Positions 21,141 through 31,910 of a stretch of DNA of 42,054 nt are shown piece after piece. The position numbers were made by a program, and so were the translations under genes. Location of the stretch: contig JBNGIQ010009268.1 in NCBI GenBank assembly GCA_049999765.1, positions 1 to 42,054 of the forward strand. The letters run 5' to 3'. Origin of the DNA: Phaeoceros laevis. Taxonomy: Eukaryota > Anthocerotophyta > Anthocerotopsida > Notothyladales. Numbering within the stretch: position 1 is the stretch's first letter; each line of letters starts with the position of its first letter. Under the pieces are notes generated by a model that ran no database searches, was not told the origin of the DNA, and saw only the letters and a program-made list of their open reading frames with translations.

Positions 21141-21760
21141 GTGTGTTAGGTGGAGAGTCTCCGGCGTCGTCTGGAGGATCAACGCCCCTTCTAGCAGTAT
21201 TGAATTCATCCGCTAGGTTGCGGAGAAAGTGATCAGCGTTTTGTTTCTTGTGGTTCTAACTGCACGTTTTGCAAGGAGTCTAAGTAAATGCCTGGATCGG
21301 CAAAGGGTGATACCCTCCAATTGGACATCAATCTTAGTTATGTAGTGCTAGTATGCTGTTAGATACAAAAAGCCTGAATATGAATAGAAGGACGTGAACC
21401 AGGGAGCATTTTTGTCATCCTCCTTGCTCTCTACTGGATCATGGTATTTTTGAATTTCTAGCATTTTGGTGTTAGCAGGGCTAGAACTTTCATGTCTAGA
21501 TGTGTATGTTGGATCTGTGGGTGAATGATCATGTCGTTGAGCAATTGGATTGCGTCGAGGACATCATTCTGCCTTGAAATGTGACGCAATTCAAATCGCT
21601 CAAGCATGTGCACAAGTGATTCAAGTGTGAAGATGGACTGCTGATTAATGCTAGTGAAGAAGTGTCTTTGTTGAATTTCGGGCACCAATTGGGTTTCCTC
21701 GAATTGCTGTCGGGTGAGTGGTCCCCAATTTGACTCTCTTACAGCCTGCATTCTTTGATT
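21141..21760 (-). other. Leader of Copia C with a 97-codon frame
   Basis: A minus-strand frame at 21751-21458 has no recognised domain. It looks helical (FTLESLVHMLERFELRHISR) and lies where Copia A has its own leader frame. It may be the N-terminal part of a larger gag in this lineage, or chance. Confidence 0.4.
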
Positions 21761-22072
21761 TTTTGCTTGAGGACGCCGATGCCACTTATTTCTTTGGTGG
21801 TTTTTTCTCTTGTGATTACCGTCTATACTACTGAATGCGCTTGACTAGGATGTCAAGTAGACATTGGATTCTAGGAGGCATAGGACAATTTTATATGTAC
21901 ACAAGAGGTTTTTTATTGTGTTGTGCTGCACCATGTCGGTTGTTGTTGTTGTTGTTTGATATTAGAAGAGGTTTACACGGTCCCATCAGGGTCCCCCATT
22001 TGCCAGTGCTTTGGGCGCCCCCTAGCAACAGGGCACAGTAGGGTTTATTTCATGTAAGCGTATGCCGCCGGT
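21761..22072. other. Unassigned sequence with a repeated motif
   Basis: It contains the second copy (about 21940-21997) of a segment also found at 21091-21138: GTTGTTGTT.., then GAAGAGGTTTACACGGTCCC. No gene is seen. Confidence 0.5.
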
Positions 22073-22172
22073 NNNNNNNNNNNNNNNNNNNNNNNNNNNN
22101 NNNNNNNNNNNNNNNNNNNNNNNNNNNNNNNNNNNNNNNNNNNNNNNNNNNNNNNNNNNNNNNNNNNNNNNN
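22073..22172. other. Assembly gap (100 N)
   Basis: 100 N placeholder. Confidence 0.99.
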
Positions 22173-24600
22173 GCGATACGTTTAGATGAGATAAAACCTT
22201 TCAGTAGTTATTTATATATTCAAACACATAACATTCAAAATTATGTGATTCATTAATTTGGATTTGGTGTAATGATTGTCAGTTAAATAGTAATTAGTGT
22301 TAATGATTTTTTATTTAATAATTGATATAATCTTTTATCCAATTTTCTGTTATGAATTTGTTAATTGTAGGTATTAACTAAGCTGAGAGACCGAGTCGTT
22401 GCATAAGTGGGCTGTGCTGTACGAGATGTAGGCAATTAGCCTTGCCGAGCTGTAAAATGCATCGTAATAGGGACAGGTGAAGAATAAACTCAGCGAGTGT
22501 GCCCTACCGGCTAAATGGAGTTGTGCGCTGTGTTGTAGGGTTACACTTTTGATTTGTGTTGTAGCGAAGGTGCAGTTTGTGTTGAGAGTGGTGAGACAGG
22601 ATGCCAACCGGGCTTGGGTAGGGCTGGAGATGTTTGATGCTTGCTTGATTATAGGTATCGCAAGTGAAGGTGCTTTGCAAGTGAGCGGTGAGAGAGCGGT
22701 TTCACTTGATCTGTCTGGTTTGTGACTTAAAGTCTTGTCTTTCCAAGTGCGTTTCTGAGCTATGTTGTTGTTTGATATTAGAAGAGGTCGCTGTTTGTAG
22801 AGTCCGTAGTGAAAGTGCAGCTGCAGTAGCTGATACAAGGCAGAAATTTATCTCGTATGTCTTGGTAGTGAGTCCCAATAGCCTGTGCTCTCCTTTTATC
22901 GGATAGATGTTGCTTTGAATTCATCTTTTTTTCATAGTCTATGATGCCTTGCGACGACTTGGCGCCTATGTATCATGTACCTGGGACAGGCTTTGTGCTT
23001 TGGCATCTCAGACTCTGGGGAAGTAGTGAATTTGTGGTATGTGTGAGATTTTTGTACAACAGAGTTTCCTGGACGTTGAGTTTTTTAGTAGCCAATCATA
23101 GAATTTGTGACTTGTAAAAAGAGTGGTGGGGTTTTCGTGCTTGTAGGAAGGATTGGAGGTGGACTGGCGGTGCTGAAAGGTGGAGGTCAACAGGCATCAT
23201 CAGCATACTTATCTGTCACTGGAAGCAAGCGTGTCATTGCTGCGAGCTGTGTGGGTTGGAGGTGGAGATTGTCCTGTAGAGGTTGGCTTTTAGAGGTGTT
23301 TCGCTCCATAGCTTTCTTCATTAGAGCTTTTTGACATTGGAGCTAGAGACCAAAGTCGTCGGAGCACCTTCGTAGGTCTAAGAAAAAGCGTTTTTTGGTT
23401 GAGTTGTATCGTTCATTGTGTATTTAATGATTTGTAGGTAACTGAGGTTTGGGTTGTTGTCGTGTGCTAAGCTGTGCCTTGCCAATCAACGAGGTAATCA
23501 GGTAATCAAGTAATCAGGTAATGAGAGTGGGACAAGTGGAAGATGCAGGTGGTCGCAATCAGTGATTTATATTTGGAAGCATGGTAGTTTAATATTTGGT
23601 ATAGCTGCTGCTACTGCTACTGAGGGGATGGGTGGGAACTATGTATCTTGAGATGTGCTCACTGTATTTGAGCTGAAGCACCTAAAAGTCATCCTAAATG
23701 GATGAACTTCTAGACGGCTGGTACATCTATAATTGCTATCTACGTTGTCAACCTCTAGTTCTGAGTCAGAGGCGGTCTGTGATGATGTGGAAGCTGTGTC
23801 GTCTGTTGAAGTTTAATCGTTTTCTTCAGGTGGAGGTTGCTCGAAAGGTTGTGTGGAGTCAATGTGTCGTTGGAGATCATATAGCACTGCTGCAGTGAAG
23901 CTTTGTGGCCGGGCATTATATAATAATAACTGGTTTGTATGGTTGCTGAAGAATTCGGAGTATGGTCGAGAGTGTCGGAATGGTTGCGTTGACTGACAGT
24001 GGAATAGCATATGCTCTTCAATGTTTCTTGTGTCTTCATTGCATAGGTGGCATCAAAGGGGACAAGTCAAGAGGAGAGGCGAGGGAGCAGGAATACCGGA
24101 TTGTTGTAACCATCTATGCCTGTTAGACCATGTTGTCGCATGTAACCGCATATATATGAATGCTTTAGTATACTTGAAGAGCATGACTTCTATAGATAGG
24201 ATCGAGAGATTGAGAGAGATTTAGCAAAAAGGTAGAGAATGAAGAAGATACATTAGTAGGGCCGTGTGGCCACTTATAAAGGACTGAAACGTTGGTGTCC
24301 CGTGACCGTGAAGGTGCGGTGGTTGAGTTTGGGTTGCCAACCCTTTAAGTATGACGATATTAATCTGATGCTTAATATCTAATGTGTATTTAGCCCTACA
24401 TACATTTAATACTGGATATATTAATTAAAGCTATTTAATTCTACCTTTACTTCCACTTAGCCAGCATTACCCTAGTTAGGGTTTGTAACCACAGGTTAGT
24501 GAAAAGGTTGCCTGGTTAGGTCTTCGACAGCTTTTTTCGAAAAAACCTAGTAACCCGGCTTACTCCCGGACTTGGTCTTTTCCTGCATCATTCGTTAGGT
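22173..24600. other. Long unassigned stretch, G/T-rich on the plus strand
   Basis: After ~200 bp of AT-rich sequence the plus strand becomes G+T-rich (about 22380-24250). Minus-strand frames (22838-22374, 24039-23755) are Ser/Thr/Leu/His-rich without known motifs. A third partial copy of the TTTGATATTAGAAGAGGT motif is at about 22767. A short tandem GGTAATCA array is at 23492-23525. A TATA-like TTATAAAGG is at 24273. It may be unrecognised element sequence. Confidence 0.4.
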
Positions 24601-24632
24601 CACCGCTTCGTACCAGCAGCTGCTCACAGTCG

Positions 24633-24962
24633 ATGGCGGAGCTCGTGGCCGTAATCCTGGTGCTGACGCTAAATCTGTGTGCTTGCATCCTGCGCCGTCG
24701 TCGCCCATGTGCTGTCTGCAAAGGGTTTGCCAAGATTTACTCTGTCGAGGAAGAATTGGAGCTGGTGCTCTCGAGATGGCGGCTTGCGCAAGGTTTTCTA
24801 TGTCTTGCACCCGGTGCTCCATTCCGATGCTTGCCCAACTGTTTTGACAAGTTTATGTACGCTGACTGTGACTACACTGAGGATGGGCGCCAAATCATTC
24901 GCTATGGTACATTCCCTGTGCATGTTTTCTGTGATTCCTCCCATTGCAGCTTGAATAGATAG
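24633..24962 (+). other. Orphan 109-codon frame
   Basis: An ATG in good context (TCGATGGCG) opens a frame with a hydrophobic start (VAVILVLTLNLCACIL), then RRRR and a Cys-containing middle (CAVCKGF, FLCLAPG). It stops just before the antisense end of Copia D. No family is recognised. It could be an exon, or an antisense frame in the Copia D 3' region like the one in Copia A. Confidence 0.3.
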
Positions 24963-24969
24963 AATTTCT

Positions 24970-25540
24970 CTAACTGCAAGCCTCCTTAGTGGCGCTGCAC
25001 CACAGAGATGCCATCCAGGCGGTTCTATCCATCTTGAGTTGCTGCAGGGTTAGAATCAAGGTGCTAGTTAGGTGGACAGTGCTGGTGACTAGGACTGGGT
25101 CCTCCACTAACCCCATCGCAGCTGCGAACTTCTCATGCTTCTCTCTGGGGAGTGCCTTTGTGAGCAGGTCTGCGATGTTGTCATGTGTTGATACAAACTG
25201 AAGGTTTGCACGCCCATCAGTGATCACTTGTCTTATAAAATGGTGCTTGATGTCGATATGCTTTGTTATGGCATGCATGACAGGGTTTTGGGCAAGTGCT
25301 ATGGCTGACTGGTTATCGCTCAGGAGGAGCATTGGTGCTTTTTGAGCTTCACCAAGGGATACCAGTAGCTCCCTGCCATGGATGATGTCCTGTGCTGCTG
25401 TCGTTGCTCAGATAAACTCTGCCTCAGTGGAGGACAGCGCCACCACTGGTTGCTTCTTACTGTGCCATGAAATAATCGTTGCTTGTGTTTCATCTTGTCC
25501 AAGCATCAAACAGTGTGCGGATATGCTTGGTCTTTCTTTT
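24970..25540 (-). pseudogene. Copia D RNase H
   Basis: The 3' portion is clear: LSDNQSAIALAQNP, HAITKHIDIKHHFIR, LQFVSTHDNIADLLTKALP. Upstream pieces are in broken frames. The domain would remove template RNA in a functional element. Confidence 0.88.
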
Positions 25541-26520
25541 TACAACAGGCCAAGCTTGGGCGTGCCTCCAAGGTTGCGCATACATCTCTGGACTGCTGTC
25601 CAGTGAGCTGGGCCATAGTTTGAAAGAAACTGTGATGTCACACCTACAGCATGCGAGAGCTCAGGGCGTGTCCAGTTTCGGAAGTAGGTAAGTACTTCCA
25701 CTGCAGGCCTATGCGGAGTTTTCTCCATTTGCATGCGCTCCTTCTCATTTTGTGGGCACTGCTCCAATGTAAGCTTCTCACCCGTTGCCATTGGTGTTGC
25801 AGCAGGTGTTGCATTTTGCATTCTGAAGCGTGCAAGGACTTGGACGACAAACTGTGCCTGATGGATGAAAATGGTGTGCTTACCCAGGTTTTGACGAATC
25901 TGGATACCTAAGAACCAAGTGAGCTGTCCTAAATCCGTCATAGAAAATTCTGATGTAAGTATACTTTTAACTTTGTTCATCCATGACGGATTGCTGGATA
26001 TGATCACTGCATCGTCTACGTACAATGCAAGGTAAGCTACCCCATTTTTATCATGCAACTTATACATGTTCAAGTCTGCACTGCTTTGTACAAATCCACA
26101 CTTCTTTAAGTAGGTATCTATTCTCTTGTACCACTCTCGTGGTGATTGCTTTAACCCATACAGTGTTTTGATAAGTCTACATACCTTATTTGGGTGCTTT
26201 GGGTCAACATACCCTTCTGGTTGACGCATGTAGATTGTTTCCTCCAGGTCTCCAGTGAGGAATGTGGTTTTAACATCCATGTGTTGCAGCAGGTAGTCGT
26301 GCTATGCTGCAATCGCCAACAATGTGCGTATGGATGTCGCCCTAACCACTGGAGAGAAGGTCTCTCGGTAATCAAGTCCTTCAACTTGACTATGGTCGCG
26401 TGCAACCAATCTAGCCTTGTATCGTGCTATAGTGCCGTCAACAGCTCTTTTCAACTTGAATACCCACTTACATGTCACCGCCTTCCTGCCAGGTGGTAAG
26501 TCTTCCAGAACCCTCTATGG
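25540..26520 (-). pseudogene. Copia D reverse transcriptase
   Basis: The frame 26280-25540 (246 codons) begins MDVKTTFLTGDLEETIYM and has GLKQSPREWY, the catalytic box LALYVDDAVIIS, LTWFLGIQIRQ and LSHAVGVTSQFLSNYG. The family usually has KTAF; here one residue differs (KTTF). The start of RT (RYKARLVAR, TFSPVVR) is present at 26340-26430 but out of frame. Confidence 0.92.
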
Positions 26521-26548
26521 GACCGTGTAAACCTCTTCAAACAATAAA
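26511..26548. repeat. Copy of a dispersed motif inside Copia D
   Basis: CTCTATGGGACCGTGTAAAC followed by CTCTTCAAACAATAA is the reverse complement of the motif at 21091-21138 and about 21940-21997. It interrupts the Copia RT reading between SIVDN and the KLPPGR-equivalent block. Confidence 0.7.
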
Positions 26549-27112
26549 ACACACATACATTGTCTACGATGGACTGGTACTCGGATTCAATAGCTGCATG
26601 CCACTTCTCTTTCTTTGGTAGTTTATAGCCTCCTGATATGACTGGGGCTCGCCCATGTCGAGTGGCATGTCCTCTTGTACCAGAAAACTCTAATATGTAA
26701 GTGGCGGAGTGTTCCATTCATCTCGAGATGATGTATGATGCCTTGAGCTGCGTCGAGGAGCTGGTTCCTCTTCAGGTACTTCCTCTTGCTGTTCTACAGC
26801 TGCCTCTGAAGGCGATTCAGCATCTGATGCATCGTTCTGGCTTTCAGCCATCTCCTCGACTTCATCTTCTGGGAAGTCCGAAGGTTCTTCATCACTGTCA
26901 CTATCTGGTTGTGGGACAGTGGATGCTACAGGCTGTGCAGGTTGTGAGGAAGTTGTACTCTGAGTAGTAATTGTGAAGTCTCCATCATCACTTACGTCTG
27001 CATCACTATCTGGCTGGGCATCTAACTTTGGCTGGCTTACTGCAGGGGGAAGTAACAATTTTTCGTTCAACACTACACTCCGTGCATGTCCTGTTGTCCT
27101 AGTGGCTGTTGA
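26549..27112 (-). pseudogene. Copia D acidic linker between integrase and RT
   Basis: Downstream of VVLNEKLLLPPA comes a strongly acidic, low-complexity stretch (DSDADVSDDGD, DSDSDEEPSDFPEDEVEE) and then RRSSRHHTS and KKEKWHAAIESEYQSIVDN, the normal entry to RT. Such linkers are variable between Copia families. Confidence 0.85.
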
Positions 27113-28230
27113 AGGCCAGCATAGGAACTGTATGTAAGAAATGTCGGTTGAGGCCTTGTGACCGAATGAAGTAGGAGGACGCCATTGCAGCATCAATACG
27201 GGACTGCTTGGTCTCATGGATTCGTTTGACTACAAATAGGAACATGCCCAAGTACTTGTATAAGTCCGAAAGTGGCATTTTGTCCTCTCCCCACATGAAT
27301 ATGGGCTGGTCAGATCCATGTGCTGCATTAAAGACCAGTACAGCTGACTTGTTGAGATTGACCTGCAGGTCATATTCCTGACAGAAGGCAAAGAGGAGGT
27401 TGAGTTGGTTCTGCAGACCTTTTTCTGTGAGGGATAACAAGACTATATCATCTGCAAATAGTAATAATGCAATAGTGAGATCTAGGAGCTGTGGCGCATC
27501 AAGGTTAGTGGCCTCTCAAAAATGTTTCTGTAGCTCCTGCAGATACAATGCAAAGGCTGTGGGGGACTCCGGACAGCCCTGTTTCAGCCCCATATTGTTG
27601 TGAAAAGGAGCAGTGGATCCTTCACCTGTTCTGATCAGCACTGTACAATGCTGATACATCAATTGCATAGCTCTGATGAGGATATCTGGGATGCCTGATG
27701 TGCTCATGGAAGCCCACAGCTTTGCTCTTGGGATTGAGTCGAATGTCTTGCGCAAGTCTATAAAACAAGCATACAATTTGCTTCCTGTCACCTTTGCTTT
27801 CTCAACAGCTGTTCTTAATGTAAAGAGGTGATGAAGACAGCTGTAGGACTTACAAAAGCCTACTTGGAATACCTGGTTAGGGTTGTCAAGGTACGGGGTA
27901 GCGAAGTGATTCAAAGTTGCTACATACACCTTGTTAAAGATAGAATTGAGCATAATATACCTATAATTGTCAGGATCTGTGAGTTGGCCTGCTTTATAGA
28001 GCGGATGGGATTCTGCTTCGCCCCATGAGGATGGGAATGTGCCCAATCTGACTATATCATTGAAGGCCCATGCCAACACTTTGGGTAGTTCTGAATCTTC
28101 CAAGAGTTTGAAGTAGTCCACACGAAGGCCTTGCTTGTCTGCAGCTTTCCCTGATTTTAATGTCATGATTGCATGCTTCACGTTAGATGGTGTGAATACG
28201 TACTGGCTAGTACGTATTCGGGACATGCCA
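27113..28230 (-). pseudogene. LINE reverse transcriptase
   Basis: Motifs in order: TLKSGKAADKQGLRVDY, PLYKAGQ, DNYRYIMLNSIFNKV, CFIDLRKTFDSIP (first catalytic Asp), GLKQGCPESPTAFALYL and FADDIVLL (27448-27459 for FADD). One in-frame TGA at 27516-27518 lies between the last two. Otherwise the frame is open from 28244 to 27099. The thumb region continues (YDLQVNLNKSAVLVF, LYKYLGM). The family copies RNA into the genome by target-primed reverse transcription. Confidence 0.92.
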
Positions 28231-28385
28231 CTGGATCTGACCATATGCCGCTCTGGTTTACTATTCAGTTACCCAATTCGGCTATTCCAAAGTGTAGCAC
28301 ACAACGAACTTCAACCACTCCAAGGATCCTGCGTCTCAAAGACACGGAGTCCTTTAAGAAGGACATGTCCAATGGCATGTCCCGC
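28231..28385 (+). repeat. Left arm of a 155 bp inverted duplication in the LINE
   Basis: The reverse complement of 28455-28609, with only about two mismatches over 155 bases. On the plus strand it encodes the same SDHMPLWFTIQLPN..LRLKDTESFKKDM sequence that the right arm encodes on the minus strand. This arm is the inserted copy, since the LINE coding strand is minus. Confidence 0.93.
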
Positions 28386-28454
28386 TCAATGGCAGCATCA
28401 TGTAAAGAGTCTATACTAGTCGGAGTTACCATTGCATACAATCGAAGCCAAACT

Positions 28455-28609
28455 GCGGGACATGCCACTGGACATGTCCTTCTTAAAGGACTCCGTGTCT
28501 TTGAGACGCAGGATCCTTGGAGTGGTTGAAGTTCGTTGTGTGCTACACTTTGGAATAGCCAAATTGGGTAACTGAATAGTAAACCAGAGCGGCATATGGT
28601 CAGATCCAG
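28455..28609 (-). repeat. Right arm of a 155 bp inverted duplication in the LINE
   Basis: The native-orientation copy, continuous with the upstream endonuclease. The spacer between arms is 69 bp (28386-28454). Confidence 0.93.
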
Positions 28610-29400
28610 GTCGTTGAGGCAAAACTCTAAATTCCAACAGCTTATGCATTGCCAACATGTGGCAAAAGAGGAGGTCCACGACACTCTGATGCAGCCTGCA
28701 AGGGGCCCGGCTTGTCCTATGGTTGGGCAGCTGCCTAGCCTTCATTAATGATCGACACGTGATGGTCCCAGATGTTGGGAATTTGGCAATGCCACTCATA
28801 ATGAACATGTTGCGTCTTTGTAGCATTTGCAACAAAAGTAACGTCCTGGGGCCTGACTGCTGCGTGTCTTTAGAGCATCTGGGAAGCTGACTATTCGAGA
28901 GTGATGCTTGAAGTTGAGCAACCCTGATGTTGATATCACCCATAAAAAATGTTGACGTTTGTACACCCTAACTCTCAAGCAGGGCAATGTCCTCTTCAAT
29001 GTCCAAAAGCATATCTTCAGGGTCAGAAAATTTATGCTCAAAAGTTGTACTAGATGCGGGGGGGGGGGGGACATAGGAGCAACCAAGGAACATGGCCTGA
29101 GATGTAGGATGTGAGGAGATCTTCAACCACATGAAATGAGCGTCGCGATTTCATTTCCAGATCTGTACGAATGGAGCCATGTGCTTCTTACATAAGATTA
29201 AAATGCTACCCGAGGCTGTTGCTCTAGATGGCATCTTATGCGGGCACACAAAAGCGTACACGGTGAACCAAACATAATCTAGAAAGTGCTCAATCTGATT
29301 TGCAATTGTTTCCTTGGTTTTTGACAACACTATGATATCGTGGTTTGGAAAATCTGCTGTCAAGGAGTGAACCTTCTCTTCCTTGTAGCCGTTAATAATC
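28455..29400 (-). pseudogene. LINE AP-like endonuclease
   Basis: From upstream: HDIIVLSKTK (catalytic-Glu block, here Lys for the usual Glu), SGSILILCKK, MGDINIRVA (GD-N block), SVVDLLFC and GSDHMPLWFT (the SDH block with catalytic His). This order is the exonuclease-endonuclease-phosphatase fold of plant LINEs, which nicks the target site. Frames are broken by stops and by the G run. Confidence 0.85.
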
Positions 29401-29427
29401 CAATGAATGATTGAGATGTTTGTCAGG

Positions 29428-30970
29428 CTACCTAAGTCCCTTGCTAGCTACTAAGTCATGACTCTCTTGCAATGACACTGGGGCACCATTGCCTACTAAG
29501 CCTGGATCGATATTCATCAATCGCAGGAATTCAAACAGCGTGTAATCAGGCACAATCCTAATTAGGCCAGAGCGTTCATACACTTGCAAGTCCTGATCAA
29601 TGAGGTAACCACGGTGTGATGTACTAGCTGTCACAACCATCCAAGTCCTGGGCGGGAGGCTTTCTTCTCTACTTAGCTCCTTCAAAGTATAGGGAATCTT
29701 GTACATATGAGTTGCCTGATGAGGAAAGAAACCAAACTCTTTCCGAAGCCAGTTTGTCATCATTTGCTTCGCAGATTCAGCATCCTCAGTAGGGTCATCT
29801 GGAAGATGACGAATCCTAACATTGTAGATGTGTTTGTGATCTTTCCCATACTAAGTAGAATCATAACGCTCCCGTCGGTCAACTTGCCCCCTACTCATAC
29901 GCCTGATCTCCAATGAGGATGGATACGACCCATTTGCCGTGGTGTGAACAGTTGGTATTGATGCTGTGACTGTGGATGGGCAAAAGAGTGCTCATTCCCA
30001 TTGTGATATCCAAGCGGTGATGTGTTGGAGTGCAATGATGGTAGTTGGGCCACTGCCTGCTACATTCTTTGCAGGTCAGGGTCAACCTACTATGATGAAA
30101 CATGAGTGCGCTTCCCAGCTGCTGAGTCAGGGAGAGATGCATCATGCATAGCCCTCTTTGCTGGACTGAAGGACAGAGAAGCAAATTGCGGGGGTCCTCC
30201 GCTGATAGCAGATACCATCCCATGCCTAGGCGTCGTCGGTGTAGATGGTGTACATAGCAATGTGGAATCAGATGCACGCTGGGGCACAATGAGCAGATTG
30301 CTCTGAATCTGCACGCAAAATGTGATGTAAGCAACTGAGCAACTGAGAGAGGATATGACAGCTTAGGACGGAGGAGCGAGTATTGGGTGAGGACATCAAT
30401 TGTAAAATAATGAAGGCTGACAGGTCATGAGAAGAATAGAGAAAAGAAGAAAATGAGCAGTGGAGAGATGAAATAACCTGCATAACTGTTTCAGAAAGAC
30501 GTCTGCCAGAGATGTCAAGCTATTCCAAACGCTGAGTGGCCGCAGTGAGTTGGGCTGTGGTCGCTTGCAATTGTTGCTGCAGGTCGTGAATGTCATTCTC
30601 AGTCTGAGCAATTTGTGTCCTCATTTTGTCTGTGTGGGTATCCAACAACACTTGCTGTTTAGCCATGGATAAGTTGTCGGCAGGCAGCACGATTGAGGTG
30701 ACCAAAGCCTTTCAGTCATCAATTGACGCAAGGCGTGCTTCCAGCTGATGGAGTATCTGAGTGTGTTCCGATGGAAGAGTCTGGGAAGAAGCGATGTGTT
30801 GGGTGCATTCCACATGAATGTCATGCTCTGCTTGCTCAGGCTACGTAGAAGGGTCCATGACTTCTTGGAAGACAGTATTGGAAAGCGGGAGCTCTTGAGC
30901 AAGAAGAAGATTTGTAAATGATGGAAGAGAGGTGGAGGTAGTTGTAGTGCTGTAGTTGGGCATCATCCTG
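29428..30970 (-). pseudogene. LINE ORF1 (nucleic-acid-binding protein), broken
   Basis: Three parts can be seen. A coiled-coil-like stretch (30705-30520) has DKMRTQIAQTENDIHDLQQQ. A Pro/Ser-rich middle (about 30334-29891) contains SISGG-type low complexity. A C-terminal frame (29763-29428, extending upstream as NVRIRHLPDDP) looks like an L1-type ORF1 or RRM-like fold with MMTNWLRKEFGF and PRTWMVVTAS. Such proteins package LINE RNA. Several stops separate the parts. Assignment rests on order and position next to the endonuclease. Confidence 0.6.
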
Positions 30971-31143
30971 AGTGAAGTGAACTTGTGCGGAAGCTGGGAA
31001 GTGTGAGATTGGCGAAGATGTTGGTGGTTAAATGTTCATTGTTATTACCTTTGAGCTGGTGAGATGAAGAAGTGGTTATGTGTGTGCGATGCTGTAAGAT
31101 GGCATGGTGTCAGGTTAAGGTGCTGGATGGATTCTATGTTTAG

Positions 31144-31743
31144 ATGGGTGGCCAAAGGCGGATGGTGCTTTTAGGGATGGGGTGTGGAGTCCAAGACAAA
31201 AATGGTCACTACATTAATGTTGAGGAATCGGATGTCTCCAAAAGTCGTCGAGGGCTGCAGGTGAGAGTGATTTCTTCGGTCAGATGTTGGTACGCGTATG
31301 TGGTTGGCAGCAAGAAGGGCAGCTAGGATTGCTTCGCGGCCTGATAGTGAGACATGTGGTCATGGAAGCGACCAGATAGAATTTTGTATACCGTTGAGTT
31401 GAGAGTATCAGTGGAGATTTTTGAAGAGTATCACCTTGAGCTAGAGCTATTAATGACTGACTATTCTAGAGTGCCTGACTGGGACGAGCATGCTTGTTTT
31501 CCCGTGCTTTACGGTGATAGTGGTGACTTTAATCTAGAGAATGTGAGATTTTTCTTAGGCCAGTTGGGTGTTCTTCCTGATGAGCCACCAGTGGTGCTGA
31601 TACAAGAATGGTCAGGGGCTGATAATAATAACGAAGGCGTCTTTTTTGTACATTTTCCCTATCGTCCTCGGTTTCTGGAGCCTAATTTTGTTCAGTTTAA
31701 GTGGGTTTGTCTGTGGGATTGTGGTAGGAAGGTGGATGACTAG
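31144..31743 (+). other. Orphan reading frame, possibly coding
   Basis: A single plus-strand frame runs 31144-31326 and, after stops, 31354-31743 (129 codons). The second part reads like a globular protein (YSRVPDWDEHACFPVLYGD, FNLENVRFFLGQLGVLPDEP, FVQFKWVCLWDC). I recognise no family. It lies directly upstream of R1 copy 3, so it may belong to the element that carries R1. Confidence 0.3.
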
Positions 31744-31910
31744 TGAGGGTGTATATTGGCATTTAACAAGGTATGGCGGTTGACAAAGGGTAATACGCAA
31801 GTTGAGTTTTTCGTTTCTTCGCGGTCAGAAACGTCTGAGCCAGGTGGTGAGCCGAACGCTGATAACAACAGCTCAGTAGGCCATTGCCACAACACCTCGG
31901 TGATAGTTAG

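Larger units (their letters stand above)
18900..21760 (-). mobile_element. Defective Copia element C (gag to integrase, truncated)
   Basis: A minus-strand Copia with leader, gag, zinc knuckle remnant, protease and integrase, ending abruptly after the integrase core near 18905, next to T-runs and the N gap. RT and RNase H are missing. No LTR or primer site could be recognised upstream. Many stops break it, more than in Copia A, so it is older. Confidence 0.88.
24964..27112 (-). mobile_element. Defective Copia element D (linker, RT, RNase H)
   Basis: Minus-strand Copia pol without gag, protease or integrase. It starts abruptly at about 27112, where LINE sequence ends, with TRTTGHARSVVLNE, the usual block before the linker. 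It ends after RNase H near 24970. No LTR is recognised. It is broken by stops and by a foreign ~38 bp motif near 26511-26548. Confidence 0.9.
27113..30970 (-). mobile_element. Defective LINE (non-LTR retrotransposon)
   Basis: A minus-strand LINE in the order ORF1, AP-type endonuclease, RT. The 3' part is missing: RT runs out at about 27113 against Copia D, with no poly-A. The 5' limit near 30970 is a guess from the last coding-like sequence. Multiple stops and a 13-base G run (29058-29070, a likely frameshift or sequencing problem) break the frames. Confidence 0.88.

Noticed and set aside
18924-27112. Copia C and Copia D as two halves of one split element
   Set aside because: Their order on the minus strand is reversed for a simple insertion (RT/RNase H lies upstream of gag), and the missing parts do not complement cleanly.
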